Notes: a model not told the origin generated them from the sequence alone. Positions 21,835 to 36,217 are shown, numbered from the stretch's first letter. The stretch is DNA of 64,000 bases from Providencia rettgeri (GCF_001874625.1 NZ_CP017671.1:434001-498000), one strand, 5' to 3'. Numbers and translations are program-made.

Positions 21835-22028
21835 GAGATAGATCCCTTGGATTTGAATAAATAAGGCAATAACAATATCTAATTAGCGAAAAGCCAGAGT
21901 GCTCTTCTTATATACCTATTTATAAAAGCAGTGCGGAATTTGCAAGCTTCTTCAATAGCAATATATAAGTCACTAACAATTTCAGAACATAAAAATAAAA
22001 TCAATGCTGAAATTTCGCGCTAATTGTA

Positions 22029-22044
22029 ACGCAAACGTTTGCGT
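22029..22044 (-). promoter_or_regulatory. PurR operator upstream of purHD
   Basis: ACGCAAACGTTTGCGT is a perfect 16-bp palindrome identical to the PurR consensus. It lies between purH and the rrn operon, about 195 bases from the purH start. Known PurR represses purHD when hypoxanthine or guanine is present. Confidence 0.95.
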
Positions 22045-22171
22045 AATGCGCGATAAATTTTAAATTATTTTTAGCCTGTGGATAATTTCGTGGATAACTC
22101 AGTATAAGTGGGGGTTTTGCTGTGGAATGCAGCAGTTGAACTAAAAATGCCAAAAAATCTTAAAAAAAAGG

Positions 22172-22199
22172 TTGCGAGATTTCTGAGACCCCCTATAAT
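22172..22199 (+). promoter_or_regulatory. rrn P1 promoter
   Basis: The -35 TTGCGA (22172-22177) and -10 TATAAT (22194-22199) are 16 bp apart with a GC-rich stretch after the -10, as in stringent-controlled rRNA promoters. A-tracts (AAAAAATC, TTAAAAAAAAGG) just upstream form an UP-element-like region. Confidence 0.85.
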
Positions 22200-22291
22200 G
22201 CGCATCCACTGACCGGGAACAAGACAACGCAAAGCGCGATGAACACTGAAACGGCAGCGAGAGATTCTGAAAAGAAAAAGCAAAAAATTGC

Positions 22292-22319
22292 TTGACTCTC
22301 ACAGAGGAAAGCGTAATAT
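22292..22319 (+). promoter_or_regulatory. rrn P2 promoter
   Basis: TTGACT (22292-22297) and TAATAT (22314-22319) are spaced by 16 bp, about 120 bp after P1. This is the usual tandem arrangement of enterobacterial rRNA promoters. Confidence 0.85.
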
Positions 22320-22387
22320 ACGCCACCTCGCGATAACGACCTAAGTTAATAAAAACTGAGTCGAATTTCCAAAAGAAATGTCGCAAC

Positions 22388-22400
22388 GCTCTTTAACAAT
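22388..22400 (+). promoter_or_regulatory. rrn leader boxA antitermination site
   Basis: CGCTCTTTAACAA in the leader, 70 bases after P2, matches the boxA consensus bound by NusB-S10 for antitermination. A second TGCTCTTTAACAA follows the tRNA gene at about 24492 in the 16S-23S spacer, as expected. Confidence 0.8.
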
Positions 22401-22662
22401 TTATCAGACAATCTGTGTGGGCACTCACAGGACACTATCAAAAAAATATTTGATTTTAAGTCTTGAAGAGTGACTAACACGTTAATTCATATATATGAAA
22501 TAAGGTAGTAACGCTTATTTTGGAAGGATAACGCGAAGGCAAACAGAGGTAACCCGAGACAGTACTTAGGTACGGCGAGGGGAAGCGATGTGAAGCCGAC
22601 AACGTTAGCCGAACAAAAGAACGTTACGGTCAGTAAGACATTCTTTGAGCATCAAGCTTTTT

Positions 22663-24201
<1,539 letters not shown>

Positions 24202-24339
24202 CCATTGAAGTGTTTTTGTGAAGTGCTCACACAGATTGTCTGATAGAAAGTAGAGCAATGGCTTTACGTGGGAGACTTATTCGAAAGGATAAGACTTACA
24301 CGAAAATAGCAAAACGGTGTTTTGCAATTGAATTTTCGT

Positions 24340-24415
24340 GTCCCCTTCGTCTAGAGGCCTAGGACACCGCCCTTTCACGGCGGTAACAGGGGTTCGAATC
24401 CCCTAGGGGACGCCA
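24340..24415 (+). tRNA. gltT: tRNA-Glu (anticodon TTC)
   Basis: This 76-base cloverleaf begins GTCCCCTTCGTCTAGAGGCC. The anticodon stem-loop is CCGCCCTTTCACGGCGG with anticodon TTC, the T-loop GGTTCGAATC, and the gene-encoded end is GCCA. It is nearly identical to E. coli tRNA-Glu and sits in the 16S-23S spacer, as in rrnE/rrnB/C/G-type operons. The symbol follows E. coli usage for an rrn-linked copy and is approximate. Confidence 0.99.
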
Positions 24416-24630
24416 ATTGCGCCGATATCGAGTGAAAGACGATGTCCCCAATAATGATTAAGCCAATTACGTTGTAGTTGGTTTAACAATTATGCTCTTT
24501 AACAATCTGGAACAAGCTGAAAATTGAAAACAACGCACATTGTTTATCGCTTAAACAATGTGAGAGTCTCTCAAAAATCTCAACTTGAAGTGTTTTTCAA
24601 ACACACAAACGAGTGGCATGAGCGAGCAGT

Positions 24631-24716
24631 GTGAAATTCAAGGCGGCTAGCGCACAGCAAGCGCAGCGTACAATAGTACGTGAGCATTGCGAGCACTACC
24701 CAACGAAGAAGTTCAC
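24631..24716. repeat. Imperfect ~86-bp palindrome in the 16S-23S spacer
   Basis: The arms start GTGAAATTCAAGG and end GAAGTTCAC and are symmetric about GTAC-AATA-GTAC at 24668-24679. In the transcript it would form a long imperfect hairpin between tRNA-Glu and 23S rRNA. It looks like a small intergenic palindromic element in the spacer; the family was not identified. Confidence 0.5.
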
Positions 24717-24772
24717 CACGCACAGCCATGACGTTAAGTGTCGTCTGATAAGAAGACACCTTCGGGTTGTGA

Positions 24773-27680
<2,908 letters not shown>

Positions 27681-27825
27681 GACAACACCGAAGGTGTTTT
27701 AGAGATTGAGAGATGAGGTTGATTCAATGAGCGTGAGAAGCCGAGAGGCGAGGGACACAGCAGCTTGTTCAAGATTGCAGTTCTGGTTTAGTGACGAAAT
27801 GTACTAAACGGGAACAAACCGAATT

Positions 27826-27945
27826 TGTCTGGCGGCAATAGCGCGGTGGTCCCACCTGACCCCATGCCGAACTCAGCAGTGAAACGCCGTAGCGCCGATG
27901 GTAGTGTGGGGTCTCCCCATGTGAGAGTAGGGAACTGCCAGACAT
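27826..27945 (+). rRNA. rrf: 5S ribosomal RNA
   Basis: This 120-base 5S rRNA runs from TGTCTGGCGGCAATAGCGCG to GGGAACTGCCAGACAT, with the paired ends TGTCTGGC / GCCAGACA. It ends the rrn operon, about 145 bases after 23S, and is followed by a terminator. Confidence 0.98.
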
Positions 27946-27956
27946 TAAATTAGTGA

Positions 27957-27984
27957 GAAAGCCACCCATTGGGTGGCTTTTTTG
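27957..27984 (+). terminator. rrn operon terminator
   Basis: GCCACCC, a three-base loop and GGGTGGC are followed by a run of Ts, 15 bases after the 5S end. It is a strong intrinsic terminator. Confidence 0.92.
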
Positions 27985-28122
27985 CGTTTGGGGGTAGGTG
28001 ATGAGGCGTGGCAGTGTGGAGCGAAGAGTGAGGTGTTCAGTCTCAGGGCGACTCTGATTGTGAGGGCTCTGCCTAGGGGAATGAGGCATTGAGACCACTG
28101 CATATTTTATTATCCTGTAGGC

Positions 28123-28160
28123 TAACTTCTAACTTCTAACTTCTAACTTCTAACTTCTAA
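28123..28160. repeat. 7-bp tandem repeat (TAACTTC, ~5.4 copies)
   Basis: There are five perfect copies of TAACTTC plus TAA in non-coding DNA downstream of the rrn terminator. It is a short-sequence repeat likely to vary in copy number by slippage. Confidence 0.9.
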
Positions 28161-28258
28161 TGTCTAGCTTTTAAATTAACAGTCTGATTAGCAGAGGACT
28201 AGGTTAACCCCTCATTAGTACAGAGATATTCTTTTCCTGCCCATCTCGTTTTAACTTG

Positions 28259-28322
28259 TTTATTCCTTTATTCCTTTATTCCTTTATTCCTTTATTCCTT
28301 TATTCCTTTATTCCTTTATTCC
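28259..28322. repeat. 8-bp tandem repeat (TTTATTCC, 8 copies)
   Basis: There are eight perfect head-to-tail copies of TTTATTCC (64 bp), 100 bp after the 7-bp repeat and before the 164-bp array. No gene overlaps it. Perfect copies imply recent expansion or ongoing slippage. Confidence 0.92.
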
Positions 28323-28417
28323 TTATGAACTGAGCGGACTCTGTTTTTGTAACCCATCATCCTGATTTTTTATTCCTCAAGTTTTCGTCTGGCCGTGATT
28401 TGAGGCGGTGTTAATCC

Positions 28418-29650
28418 TCCCTCAACGGTGCAATAACATTGTTATGTTGAATAAGTGTGTGGAATTTAAAGTAGTAAGTAACAGCTCACTTATCGAGGTT
28501 GGTTTAACACATTGAGAAATAAAAATAAATCAATCAGCTAGGGGAGAGACTAAAGCTAGGAGTAGAGAGGTTTAGCATCAGCTCATCCGAAAAGTGTAAT
28601 GATATTGGTATGGTGGATAGGTGTGTCGTATTTGAAGTGGTAAGTAACAACTCACTGAGTTGGGGGGAGCAAATACAGAGTGAAGCTAGCGTGAGCTTGG
28701 CTGTAGAGTAAGGACTGAGCATGGCATGAGGAAGTTGGGCATCTGTTCACTCTGAATGCACAGTGATATTGATGTGTTGAATGGGCATGTCGGATTTAAA
28801 GTAGTAAGTAACAACTCACTTATTGGGGGGAGTTTAATATGTTAAAAAACAAATTAAATCAATTGCCTAAGGTAGAGGCTAAGCTGGGAGTAGAGATGTT
28901 TGGCACTAGTTCATGCGGAAAGTTTAATGATATTGGTATGGTGAATAGGTGTGTCGTATTTGAAGTGGTAAGTAACAACTCACTGAGTTGGGGGGAGCAA
29001 ATACAGAGTGAAGCTAGCGTGAGCTTGGCTGTAGAGTAAGGACTGAGCATGGCATGAGGAAGTTGGGCATCTGTTCACTCTGAATGCACAGTGATATTGA
29101 TGTGTTGAATGGGCATGTCGGATTTAAAGTAGTAAGTAACAACTCACTTATTGGGGGGAGTTTAATATGTTAAAAAACAAATTAAATCAATTGCCTAAGG
29201 TAGAGGCTAAGCTGGGAGTAGAGATGTTTGGCACTAGTTCATGCGGAAAGTTTAATGATATTGGTGTGGTGAATAGGTGCGTCGTATTTAAAGTAGTAAG
29301 TAACAACTCACTTATCGAGGTTGGTTTAATCCACTGAAAAAATAAGAATAAATTAATCAGCTAGGGAAAGGCTAAGCAGGGGGGAGAGATGTTTGGCTCT
29401 AGTTCATGCGGAAAGTGTAATGATATTGGTATGGTGAATAGGTGTGTCGGATCTAAAGTAGTGAGTAACAACTCACTGAGTTGGGGGGAGCAAATGCAGA
29501 GTAGAAGCTAGCGTGAGTTTGGCTGTAGAGTAAGGACTGAGCAAGGCATGAGGAAGTTGGACATCTGTTCACTCTGAATACACAGTGATATTGGTGTGTT
29601 GAATAGGCGTGTCAGATCTAAAGTAGTAAGTAACAACTCACAAGTTTTGG
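28418..29650. repeat. Tandem array of eight ~164-bp units
   Basis: The motif AGTAAGTAACAACTCACT or a close variant recurs near 28475, 28639, 28803, 28967, 29131, 29295, 29463 and 29625, an almost exact 164-bp period. Units alternate between two subtypes. One has TGCGGAAAG before and GAGTTGGGGGGAGCAAAT after the motif; the other has CTCTGAATGCACAGTG before and TTATTGGGGGGAG after. Units 2-3 and 4-5 are nearly identical at a 328-bp offset, showing duplication of a two-unit block. Reading frames in it are short and repeated, and none looks like a real gene. No function is recognised. Confidence 0.85.
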
Positions 29651-30077
29651 GATATAGGGCATTTTAGAGCTTAAATTAACGACTACATATTATTTTAGTA
29701 ATAGCTAAAGCTGCCATTTGATAATGACATAAAGACGTTTATTAAATAATTTTTGGTACAGTATTTTGAAATAATTTTGCGATGTATAACTAAATAATAC
29801 AGTCACTGCTCAGCTGCGATGAATACTGCCCTAGTTTTACCTAATGCTTAAAACGTCTAAGTAGAATATCTATCTATAAAATATCACTATTGATTAAAAA
29901 ATATATAAAATCAATACATTATAAGATAGGTATACTCAAGTTAATGCCATGACAAATGAATCTACGTGAAATTATTTCAATTAGTCTTGAAAAGCTCGAC
30001 AAGGTAAGTAACATTGGTTAGATTATTTAGCATTCTAGAAGTCTAAACGTATAAAAGTATATAAAAGGGGATGAATG
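29651..30077 (+). promoter_or_regulatory. AT-rich metA upstream region with MetJ-like boxes
   Basis: This is a non-coding spacer. Tandem 8-bp met-box-like sequences AGAAGTCT (30037-30044) and AAACGTAT (30045-30052) lie just before metA, and another, AAACGTCT, is at 29851. MetJ binds tandem AGACGTCT-like boxes with S-adenosylmethionine as corepressor. The matches are partial, so MetJ control is likely from gene identity but not proven by the sites. Confidence 0.5.
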
Positions 30078-31007
30078 ATGCCAATTCGTTTACCAGACGA
30101 GTTACCCGCAGTTAATTTCTTACGTGAAGAAAATGTTTTTGTCATGACAACGACAAGAGCTAGCCTTCAGGAGATCCGTCCCTTGAAAGTGTTAATACTG
30201 AATTTAATGCCTAAAAAAATAGAAACGGAAAATCAGTTCTTAAGGCTTTTATCTAATACACCATTACAGGTTGATATCCAGTTATTGCGTATTGACCAAA
30301 GGGAATCTAAAAATACTCCTACAGAGCATTTGAATAATTTTTATTGTGATTTTGAAGATATTAAAGATCAAAATTTTGATGGTTTAATCGTAACAGGAGC
30401 TCCGTTAGGGCTAGTTGAATTTACCGATGTATGTTATTGGGAACAAATAGAAAAGGTAATTAGATGGGCGAAAAGCCATGTTACTTCAACGCTCTTTGTG
30501 TGTTGGGCCGTACAGGCTGCATTGAAAGTTCTTTATGATTTGCCAAAATGGACTAGAGAAGAAAAACTTTCAGGCGTATATCAGCATGATACATTGGAGC
30601 CGTATGCATTATTAACGCGAGGGTTTGATGCTTCATTCTATGCTCCACACTCTCGTTATGCGGATTTCCCTGAAGAGCTTATCCGCAAGCATACCGATCT
30701 TGAAATTTTAGCCAGTTCAGAAGAAGCTGGTGCTTATTTATTTGCATCAAAAGATAAACGCTTGGCATTTGTTACTGGCCACCCTGAATATGATAGAGAT
30801 ACGCTCGCTCAAGAATACTGGCGAGATGTTGATGCAGGTATTTCACCAGAAATCCCATGTAATTATTTTAAAAATAATGATCCTAATAAAGGCCCAACAA
30901 TTAGCTGGCGAAGCCATGGGCACTTACTTTTTTCGAATTGGCTTAATTATTATGTGTACCAGATCACACCATTCGATCTTACTCACATGGAGCCTACACT
31001 AGATTAA
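30078..31007 (+). CDS. metA: Homoserine O-succinyltransferase MetA
   Basis: MetA activates homoserine with an acyl-CoA, the first committed step of methionine synthesis. The 309-residue protein begins [20 protein letters not shown] like E. coli MetA, so the second of two adjacent ATGs (30078) is chosen. The acyl-enzyme cysteine is C142 (FVCWAVQ), and the catalytic His-Glu are in TGHPEYDR (H235, E237). Succinyl versus acetyl preference cannot be read by eye; the enterobacterial orthologue uses succinyl-CoA. A terminator follows it, separating it from aceB. Confidence 0.97.
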   Translation: MPIRLPDELPAVNFLREENVFVMTTTRASLQEIRPLKVLILNLMPKKIETENQFLRLLSNTPLQVDIQLLRIDQRESKNTPTEHLNNFYCDFEDIKDQNFDGLIVTGAPLGLVEFTDVCYWEQIEKVIRWAKSHVTSTLFVCWAVQAALKVLYDLPKWTREEKLSGVYQHDTLEPYALLTRGFDASFYAPHSRYADFPEELIRKHTDLEILASSEEAGAYLFASKDKRLAFVTGHPEYDRDTLAQEYWRDVDAGISPEIPCNYFKNNDPNKGPTISWRSHGHLLFSNWLNYYVYQITPFDLTHMEPTLD

Positions 31008-31111
31008 AATAAGGGATGTTGAGCTTAAAATGTTTGTTATGTCACTCTAACTAATTATAGTTAGCATTTTATTTAGATTAATATTCCAGAAAATTTACAA
31101 TATTTAAAACT

Positions 31112-31140
31112 AAAGCAGCCATTTATGGCTGCTTTTTTTA
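31112..31140 (+). terminator. metA terminator
   Basis: AGCAGCC, a six-base loop and GGCTGCT are followed by seven Ts, about 105 bases after the metA stop. Confidence 0.88.
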
Positions 31141-31290
31141 TTTTTGGGGTAAATTATTTAACAATTTTACTTTTTAGTAATTGTTTTATTTAACAAGTGC
31201 TTAACACTATTTATCTTGTTATAAGAATCATTGTTCAAAAATAAATAATTGTAAAATGCCATTAATATCATAAAGATAAGGTGTATTTTA

Positions 31291-31316
31291 TATAAAATGG
31301 AAACGGTTTTTGATTT
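31291..31316 (+). promoter_or_regulatory. aceBAK promoter and IclR operator
   Basis: TATAAAATGGAAACGG followed by TTTTTGATTT closely resembles the E. coli aceB IclR operator region (AAAATGGAAATTGTTTTTGA). It lies about 60-80 bases before the aceB start, so IclR would block the promoter. The match was made from memory of the E. coli site. Confidence 0.7.
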
Positions 31317-31372
31317 ATTTGTTATTTGATCGTAAGCTTAATTCATAGTCAGATGTGAATGAGGAAAGGTCA

Positions 31373-32971
31373 ATGGAAAATCAATTGTTAATATCAAAGT
31401 TAGCATTTTCAAAGGAAATATCTCAGCAAGATACTAGGGTCTTACATAATGATTCTATTGAGTTTCTTTCAAATTTGGTTGAGGCGTTTTTACCACGTCG
31501 TGAAGAGTTACTAAAACAAAGAACCATAAGGCAACAAAAAATTGATGCGGGCGAATTGCCGGATTTTATTTCGGAATTTGATTCCATTAAAAAATCAGAA
31601 TGGAAAATACAGAATATACCTGAGGATTTACGTGACCGCCGGGTTGAAATAACAGGTCCTGTCGAACGAAAAATGGTTATTAATGCTTTGAATTCTAACG
31701 TTAAAGTATTTATGGCTGACTTTGAAGACTCTCTTTCTCCCTCATGGGAAAAATTGATTGATGGGCAAATCAATTTAAGTGATGCAATTAATGGCGATAT
31801 TTCTTACACCAATGAAAAAGGTAAGGTTTATCAGCTTAAATCTGACCCTGCTGTTTTAATTGCACGTGTACGAGGGCTACATCTAGACGAAAAGCATGTA
31901 TCACTTGCGGGAAAAAATATTCCGGGGGGGCTATTTGATTTTGCACTTTACTTTTTTAATAACTATCAAGCGTTGTTGAAGAAAGGAAGTGGGCCTTATT
32001 TTTATATCCCTAAATTGGAATCTTGGCAGGAAGCAAAATGGTGGAGTGATGTATTTAGTGCTGCAGAAGATGCTGTCAGTTTGCCTCGTGGAACAATTAA
32101 AGCAACAGTTTTAATTGAAACTTTACCTGCGGTATTCCAGATGGATGAAATTTTGTATCACATGCGTCACCACATTGTCGGGTTAAATTGTGGTCGTTGG
32201 GATTATATTTTTAGTTATATCAAAACATTAAAAGAGCACCCAGATAGGGTACTACCCGATCGCCAAGTGGTTACGATGACCCAAGATTTTCTAAGTGCTT
32301 ATTCACGTTTGCTTATTAAAACTTGTCATCGTCGTGGGGCTTTTGCTATGGGGGGAATGTCCGCATTTATCCCAAGTAAAGATGAAACAGAGAACCAAGC
32401 TATATTGGCTAAAGTAAGAGCAGATAAAGAGCTTGAAGCAAAAAATGGTCACGATGGTTCGTGGGTTGCTCACCCAGGTCTTGCAGATACAGTGATGGAT
32501 GTCTTTAACCAAGTTCTAGGAGAGAACACCAATCAACTGCATGTTACTCGTGATTCTGACGAACCAATCACAGCGGAGCAACTATTAAAACCTTGCGCAG
32601 GTGAACGAACCGATGCAGGTATGAGGGCAAATATTCGGGTCGCTGTGCAATATATTGAAGCATGGATTTCAGGTAATGGGTGCGTTCCTATCTATGGCTT
32701 AATGGAAGATGCTGCTACCGCTGAAATTTCTCGAACTTCGATTTGGCAATGGATCAGGCATGAAAAGTCACTAACCAACGGCGAAAAAGTGACAAAAGCG
32801 TTGTTCGAAGAAATGCTAGATGAAGAGCTTCAAGTTATTCAAAAAGAACTTGGTGATAAGCGTTTTCAGCATGGTCGTTTCCGTGAAGCAGCGGAGCTAA
32901 TGCGCCAAATTACGACACAAGATGAACTTATTGAGTTCTTAACTATTCCTGGTTACCAATTATTAGATTAG
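31373..32971 (+). CDS. aceB: Malate synthase A
   Basis: AceB condenses glyoxylate and acetyl-CoA to malate in the glyoxylate bypass. With the ATG at 31373, which is preceded by GAGGAAAGG, the protein has 532 residues, the normal length of the A isoform. Conserved segments include VFMADFEDSLSPSWEKLIDGQ, IETLPAVFQMDEILYHMRHH, LNCGRWDYIFSYIKT and GAFAMGGMSAFIP. The catalytic acid region is near CVPIYGLMEDAATAEISR. It is first of aceBAK. Confidence 0.98.
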   Translation: MENQLLISKLAFSKEISQQDTRVLHNDSIEFLSNLVEAFLPRREELLKQRTIRQQKIDAGELPDFISEFDSIKKSEWKIQNIPEDLRDRRVEITGPVERKMVINALNSNVKVFMADFEDSLSPSWEKLIDGQINLSDAINGDISYTNEKGKVYQLKSDPAVLIARVRGLHLDEKHVSLAGKNIPGGLFDFALYFFNNYQALLKKGSGPYFYIPKLESWQEAKWWSDVFSAAEDAVSLPRGTIKATVLIETLPAVFQMDEILYHMRHHIVGLNCGRWDYIFSYIKTLKEHPDRVLPDRQVVTMTQDFLSAYSRLLIKTCHRRGAFAMGGMSAFIPSKDETENQAILAKVRADKELEAKNGHDGSWVAHPGLADTVMDVFNQVLGENTNQLHVTRDSDEPITAEQLLKPCAGERTDAGMRANIRVAVQYIEAWISGNGCVPIYGLMEDAATAEISRTSIWQWIRHEKSLTNGEKVTKALFEEMLDEELQVIQKELGDKRFQHGRFREAAELMRQITTQDELIEFLTIPGYQLLD

Positions 32972-33026
32972 TAACAACAAATATAAATTCGATAAACCCT
33001 ACATATTCTTATAAAGGAAGTTAATC

Positions 33027-34334
33027 ATGACGACATCGCGCTTAGACCAAATTGCCCAATTAGAAAATGAATGGAAGAAACCACGTTGGAAAGGCATTAA
33101 TCGCCCGTATTCTGCTGAGGAAGTTATCAAACTTCGCGGTTCTGTTAATCCGGAGCATACCCTTGCTCGTAGGGGGGCAGAGCGCTTTTGGGAACAACTG
33201 AATGGCAAATCTAAGAAAGGCTACGTCAATGCACTAGGTGCATTGACGGGTGGGCAGGCATTACAACAAGCGAAAGCTGGTGTTGAGGCCATTTATCTTT
33301 CTGGTTGGCAGGTTGCTGCTGATGCAAATACAGCCTCAAGTATGTACCCTGATCAGTCACTTTACCCAGTTGATTCGGTTCCTTCTGTCGTTCAGAAAAT
33401 TAACAATACTTTTCGCCGGGCAGATCAAATTCAATGGGCGAATGGCATTGGGCCAGATAATAAAGAATATATTGATTTCTTTTTACCGATTATTGCAGAT
33501 GCAGAAGCCGGTTTTGGTGGGGTATTGAATGCCTTTGAGTTAATGAAAAATATGATAGAAGCAGGGGCAGCGGCTGTGCACTTTGAAGACCAATTGGCTG
33601 CGGTGAAAAAATGCGGTCATATGGGCGGTAAAGTATTGGTTCCGACTCAAGAAGCTGTTCAAAAATTAGTTGCCGCACGTTTAGCCGCTGATGTCTCTGG
33701 TGTACCAACGATCCTGATCGCAAGAACTGATGCCGATGCAGCTGATCTTCTGACATCTGATTGTGACCCATATGATTCGGCATTTGTCACTGGTGAGCGT
33801 ACTTCTGAAGGGTTCTTCCGGACTAACGCAGGTATCGAGCAAGCGATTAGTCGTGGTTTGGCATACGCGCCTTATGCAGACCTCGTGTGGTGTGAAACAT
33901 CAAAACCAGACTTAGATGCTGCGCGCCAGTTTGCTGAAGCAATTCATGCTAAATACCCAGGTAAATTATTGGCTTACAACTGCTCACCTTCATTTAATTG
34001 GAAGAAAAATTTAGATGATTCCACAATCGCACGTTTCCAAGATGAGTTGTCAGCCATGGGTTATCGCTTCCAATTTATTACTTTAGCGGGCATTCATAGT
34101 ATGTGGTTCAACATGTTTGACCTTGCACATGCTTATGCACAAGGTGAAGGTATGAAACATTACGTGGAAAAAGTGCAAGAGCCTGAATTTGCGGCGATAA
34201 ATAAAGGCTATACCTTCTCTTCTCACCAACAAGAAGTAGGTACTGGTTATTTTGATAAAGTTACAACGGTTATTCAAGGGGGGACTTCTTCAGTCACTGC
34301 TTTAACAGGGTCGACAGAAGAAGAACAATTCTAG
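33027..34334 (+). CDS. aceA: Isocitrate lyase
   Basis: AceA cleaves isocitrate to glyoxylate and succinate, allowing growth on acetate or fatty acids. The 435-residue protein has the active-site signature KKCGHMGGK with catalytic C196. Substrate and metal-binding segments [11 protein letters not shown] and ADAEAGFGG are present. It is 55 bases downstream of aceB and followed by an intrinsic hairpin before aceK, which would reduce aceK expression. Confidence 0.98.
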   Translation: MTTSRLDQIAQLENEWKKPRWKGINRPYSAEEVIKLRGSVNPEHTLARRGAERFWEQLNGKSKKGYVNALGALTGGQALQQAKAGVEAIYLSGWQVAADANTASSMYPDQSLYPVDSVPSVVQKINNTFRRADQIQWANGIGPDNKEYIDFFLPIIADAEAGFGGVLNAFELMKNMIEAGAAAVHFEDQLAAVKKCGHMGGKVLVPTQEAVQKLVAARLAADVSGVPTILIARTDADAADLLTSDCDPYDSAFVTGERTSEGFFRTNAGIEQAISRGLAYAPYADLVWCETSKPDLDAARQFAEAIHAKYPGKLLAYNCSPSFNWKKNLDDSTIARFQDELSAMGYRFQFITLAGIHSMWFNMFDLAHAYAQGEGMKHYVEKVQEPEFAAINKGYTFSSHQQEVGTGYFDKVTTVIQGGTSSVTALTGSTEEEQF

Positions 34335-34390
34335 TTAATTGGCTTCATTTCATTCGGTGTCCTTATTGGTTAGGTGTATCTATTAATTTG

Positions 34391-34418
34391 CAGGCACGTT
34401 GAGTGCCTGTTTTTTTTA
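34391..34418 (+). terminator. Intergenic terminator/attenuator between aceA and aceK
   Basis: CAGGCAC, loop GTTGA and GTGCCTG are followed by eight Ts, ending about 24 bases before the aceK start. A perfect seven-pair stem plus a long U-tract makes strong partial termination likely. This fits the known low AceK level relative to AceA in enterobacteria. Confidence 0.85.
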
Positions 34419-34441
34419 AATTAGTTCAAATAGGAGCGAGT

Positions 34442-36184
34442 ATGATACTCACGACTGAACAGATAATAGCCCAAACCATTCTACAAGGATTTGATGCGCA
34501 ATATGGGCGTTTTCTAGAGATAACCTCAGGAGCTCAGGAAAGGTTTGAGCAAGGGGATTGGCATGCTATCCAACATGCAATGAAAAGAAGGATCCAACTT
34601 TATGATCACCATGTTGGTTTGGTTGTTGCCCAGCTACAATTCATGGGGTTAGTTCAATCTTTAACACCAAACAAACTATCAGAAATAAAAAATGTGTATA
34701 AAACGTTGTTGCCAGATTACCCACGCTTCGAGATAGCAGAAAGTTTTTTTAATTCAGTTTATTGCCGTTTATTTCAACACCGAGACCTTACACAAGATAA
34801 CTTATTCATTTTTACTTCTCAGCCTGTAAGGCGGTTTTCTATTTCCCCTCGGCCATTGGCTTGGGAGTATCAGGTTGATGATAATCTGTATGGGTTACTA
34901 TTTTCGATTCTAAGTGGGTTACCATTAAGAATAAAATGGCGAAATTTAGAGTTTGATATTCATTGTATTATCAATATATTGCACTCACGGTTTTCAGGAT
35001 TTGAAAAGCGAAAAGTCTGTTTTCATATTGCCAATGAACTGTTTTATCGTAACAAAGCTGCTTGGTTAGTTGGTAAAATTTATATTGATGATGAAGTCTA
35101 TCCATTTTTACTTCCCATTCATCATGATGATGATAAGCAAATTTACATCGATACCTGCCTCACCGAATTTGATGAAGCGAGTATTGTGTTTGGCTTTGCT
35201 CGCTCTTATTTTATGGTGTATGCACCTTTCCCTGCGGCATTAGTATTTTGGCTGCGGGAAATTTTGCCCAGTAAATCCATTGCTGAATTATATATGGCGA
35301 TTGGTTGTCAAAAACATGGAAAAACAGAGTATTACCGTGAGTATCTTGCTTATATTAATTTTGCCCGTGAGCAATTTACGCTTGCACCAGGTGTTAAAGG
35401 AATGGTGATGCTTGTATTTACAGCGCCTTCTTTTGACCGTGTTTTCAAAATTATCAAAGATAAGTTTGCCCCACAAAAGGATGTCACGAAAGAAAGGGTG
35501 CAGGAATGTTATCGGCTTGTCAAAGAACACGATAGAGTTGGGCGTATGGCAGATACACAAGAATTTGAAAATTTTGTGATTGATAAAAGCGCTATTAGTG
35601 AAGAATTGATGACAGAGCTATTAAACGAGGCTCCTTCACAAATTGAAGATTTAGGAGACCAAGTGTTGATCCGCCATTTGTACATGGAAAGAAAGATGGT
35701 GCCTTTAAATATCTATATGGATAACGCAAATGAGGAACAGCTAAAAAGTGTTTTGAATGAGTATGGCTTGGCAATTAAACAGTTGGCGGCGGCGAATATT
35801 TTCCCTGGTGATATGTTATTTAAAAACTTTGGTGTTACGCGTCATGGTCGGGTTGTTTTTTATGACTACGATGAAATTTGTTATATGACAGAAGTTAATT
35901 TCCGTAAAATTCCTGTGGCATTATATCCTGAGCAAGAGCTCGCTAATGAGCCATGGTATAGCATTGGTGAACAGGATGTTTTTCCTGAAGAATTTGTTTC
36001 TTTTATTTGTCAAACGGCAGAAATTGGTGATTATCTGCGACGTTATCATGCCGATTTATTTTCGGCAGATTACTGGCAAAAGTTGCAAAAGCGAATTTTG
36101 GCAGGTCATGTCGAGGATGTTTATGCATATCGAGAAGAGCTACGTTTTTGCCATAGGTTTAATGAAATAGCTTATGATTCATGA
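34442..36184 (+). CDS. aceK: Isocitrate dehydrogenase kinase/phosphatase AceK
   Basis: AceK reversibly phosphorylates isocitrate dehydrogenase and so sets the split between the Krebs cycle and the glyoxylate bypass. I start it at ATG 34442, with TAGGAGCGAG upstream, giving 580 residues; an open frame from 34403 would run through the terminator hairpin. Family blocks are [18 protein letters not shown] at the N-terminus and, in the kinase domain, [13 protein letters not shown] and [14 protein letters not shown], which carries the metal-binding Asp. Confidence 0.97.
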   Translation: MILTTEQIIAQTILQGFDAQYGRFLEITSGAQERFEQGDWHAIQHAMKRRIQLYDHHVGLVVAQLQFMGLVQSLTPNKLSEIKNVYKTLLPDYPRFEIAESFFNSVYCRLFQHRDLTQDNLFIFTSQPVRRFSISPRPLAWEYQVDDNLYGLLFSILSGLPLRIKWRNLEFDIHCIINILHSRFSGFEKRKVCFHIANELFYRNKAAWLVGKIYIDDEVYPFLLPIHHDDDKQIYIDTCLTEFDEASIVFGFARSYFMVYAPFPAALVFWLREILPSKSIAELYMAIGCQKHGKTEYYREYLAYINFAREQFTLAPGVKGMVMLVFTAPSFDRVFKIIKDKFAPQKDVTKERVQECYRLVKEHDRVGRMADTQEFENFVIDKSAISEELMTELLNEAPSQIEDLGDQVLIRHLYMERKMVPLNIYMDNANEEQLKSVLNEYGLAIKQLAAANIFPGDMLFKNFGVTRHGRVVFYDYDEICYMTEVNFRKIPVALYPEQELANEPWYSIGEQDVFPEEFVSFICQTAEIGDYLRRYHADLFSADYWQKLQKRILAGHVEDVYAYREELRFCHRFNEIAYDS

Positions 36185-36217
36185 GATAGAAAATTGATAG
36201 GGTTAAAGAAAGCTACA

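Noticed and set aside
28534-29050. Repeated ~63-residue frames (MLSPYSTAKLTLASLCICSP...) and a plus-strand 66-residue frame in the 164-bp array
   Set aside because: They recur only because the DNA repeat recurs, are not kept in all units, and lack ribosome sites or protein-like conservation.
28418-29650. CRISPR array
   Set aside because: Units are 164 bp and mostly similar along their whole length; there is no short repeat with unique spacers and no cas gene.
34403-34441. 13-codon extension of AceK
   Set aside because: It would begin in the terminator hairpin; ATG 34442 has a proper ribosome site and fits the family N-terminus.
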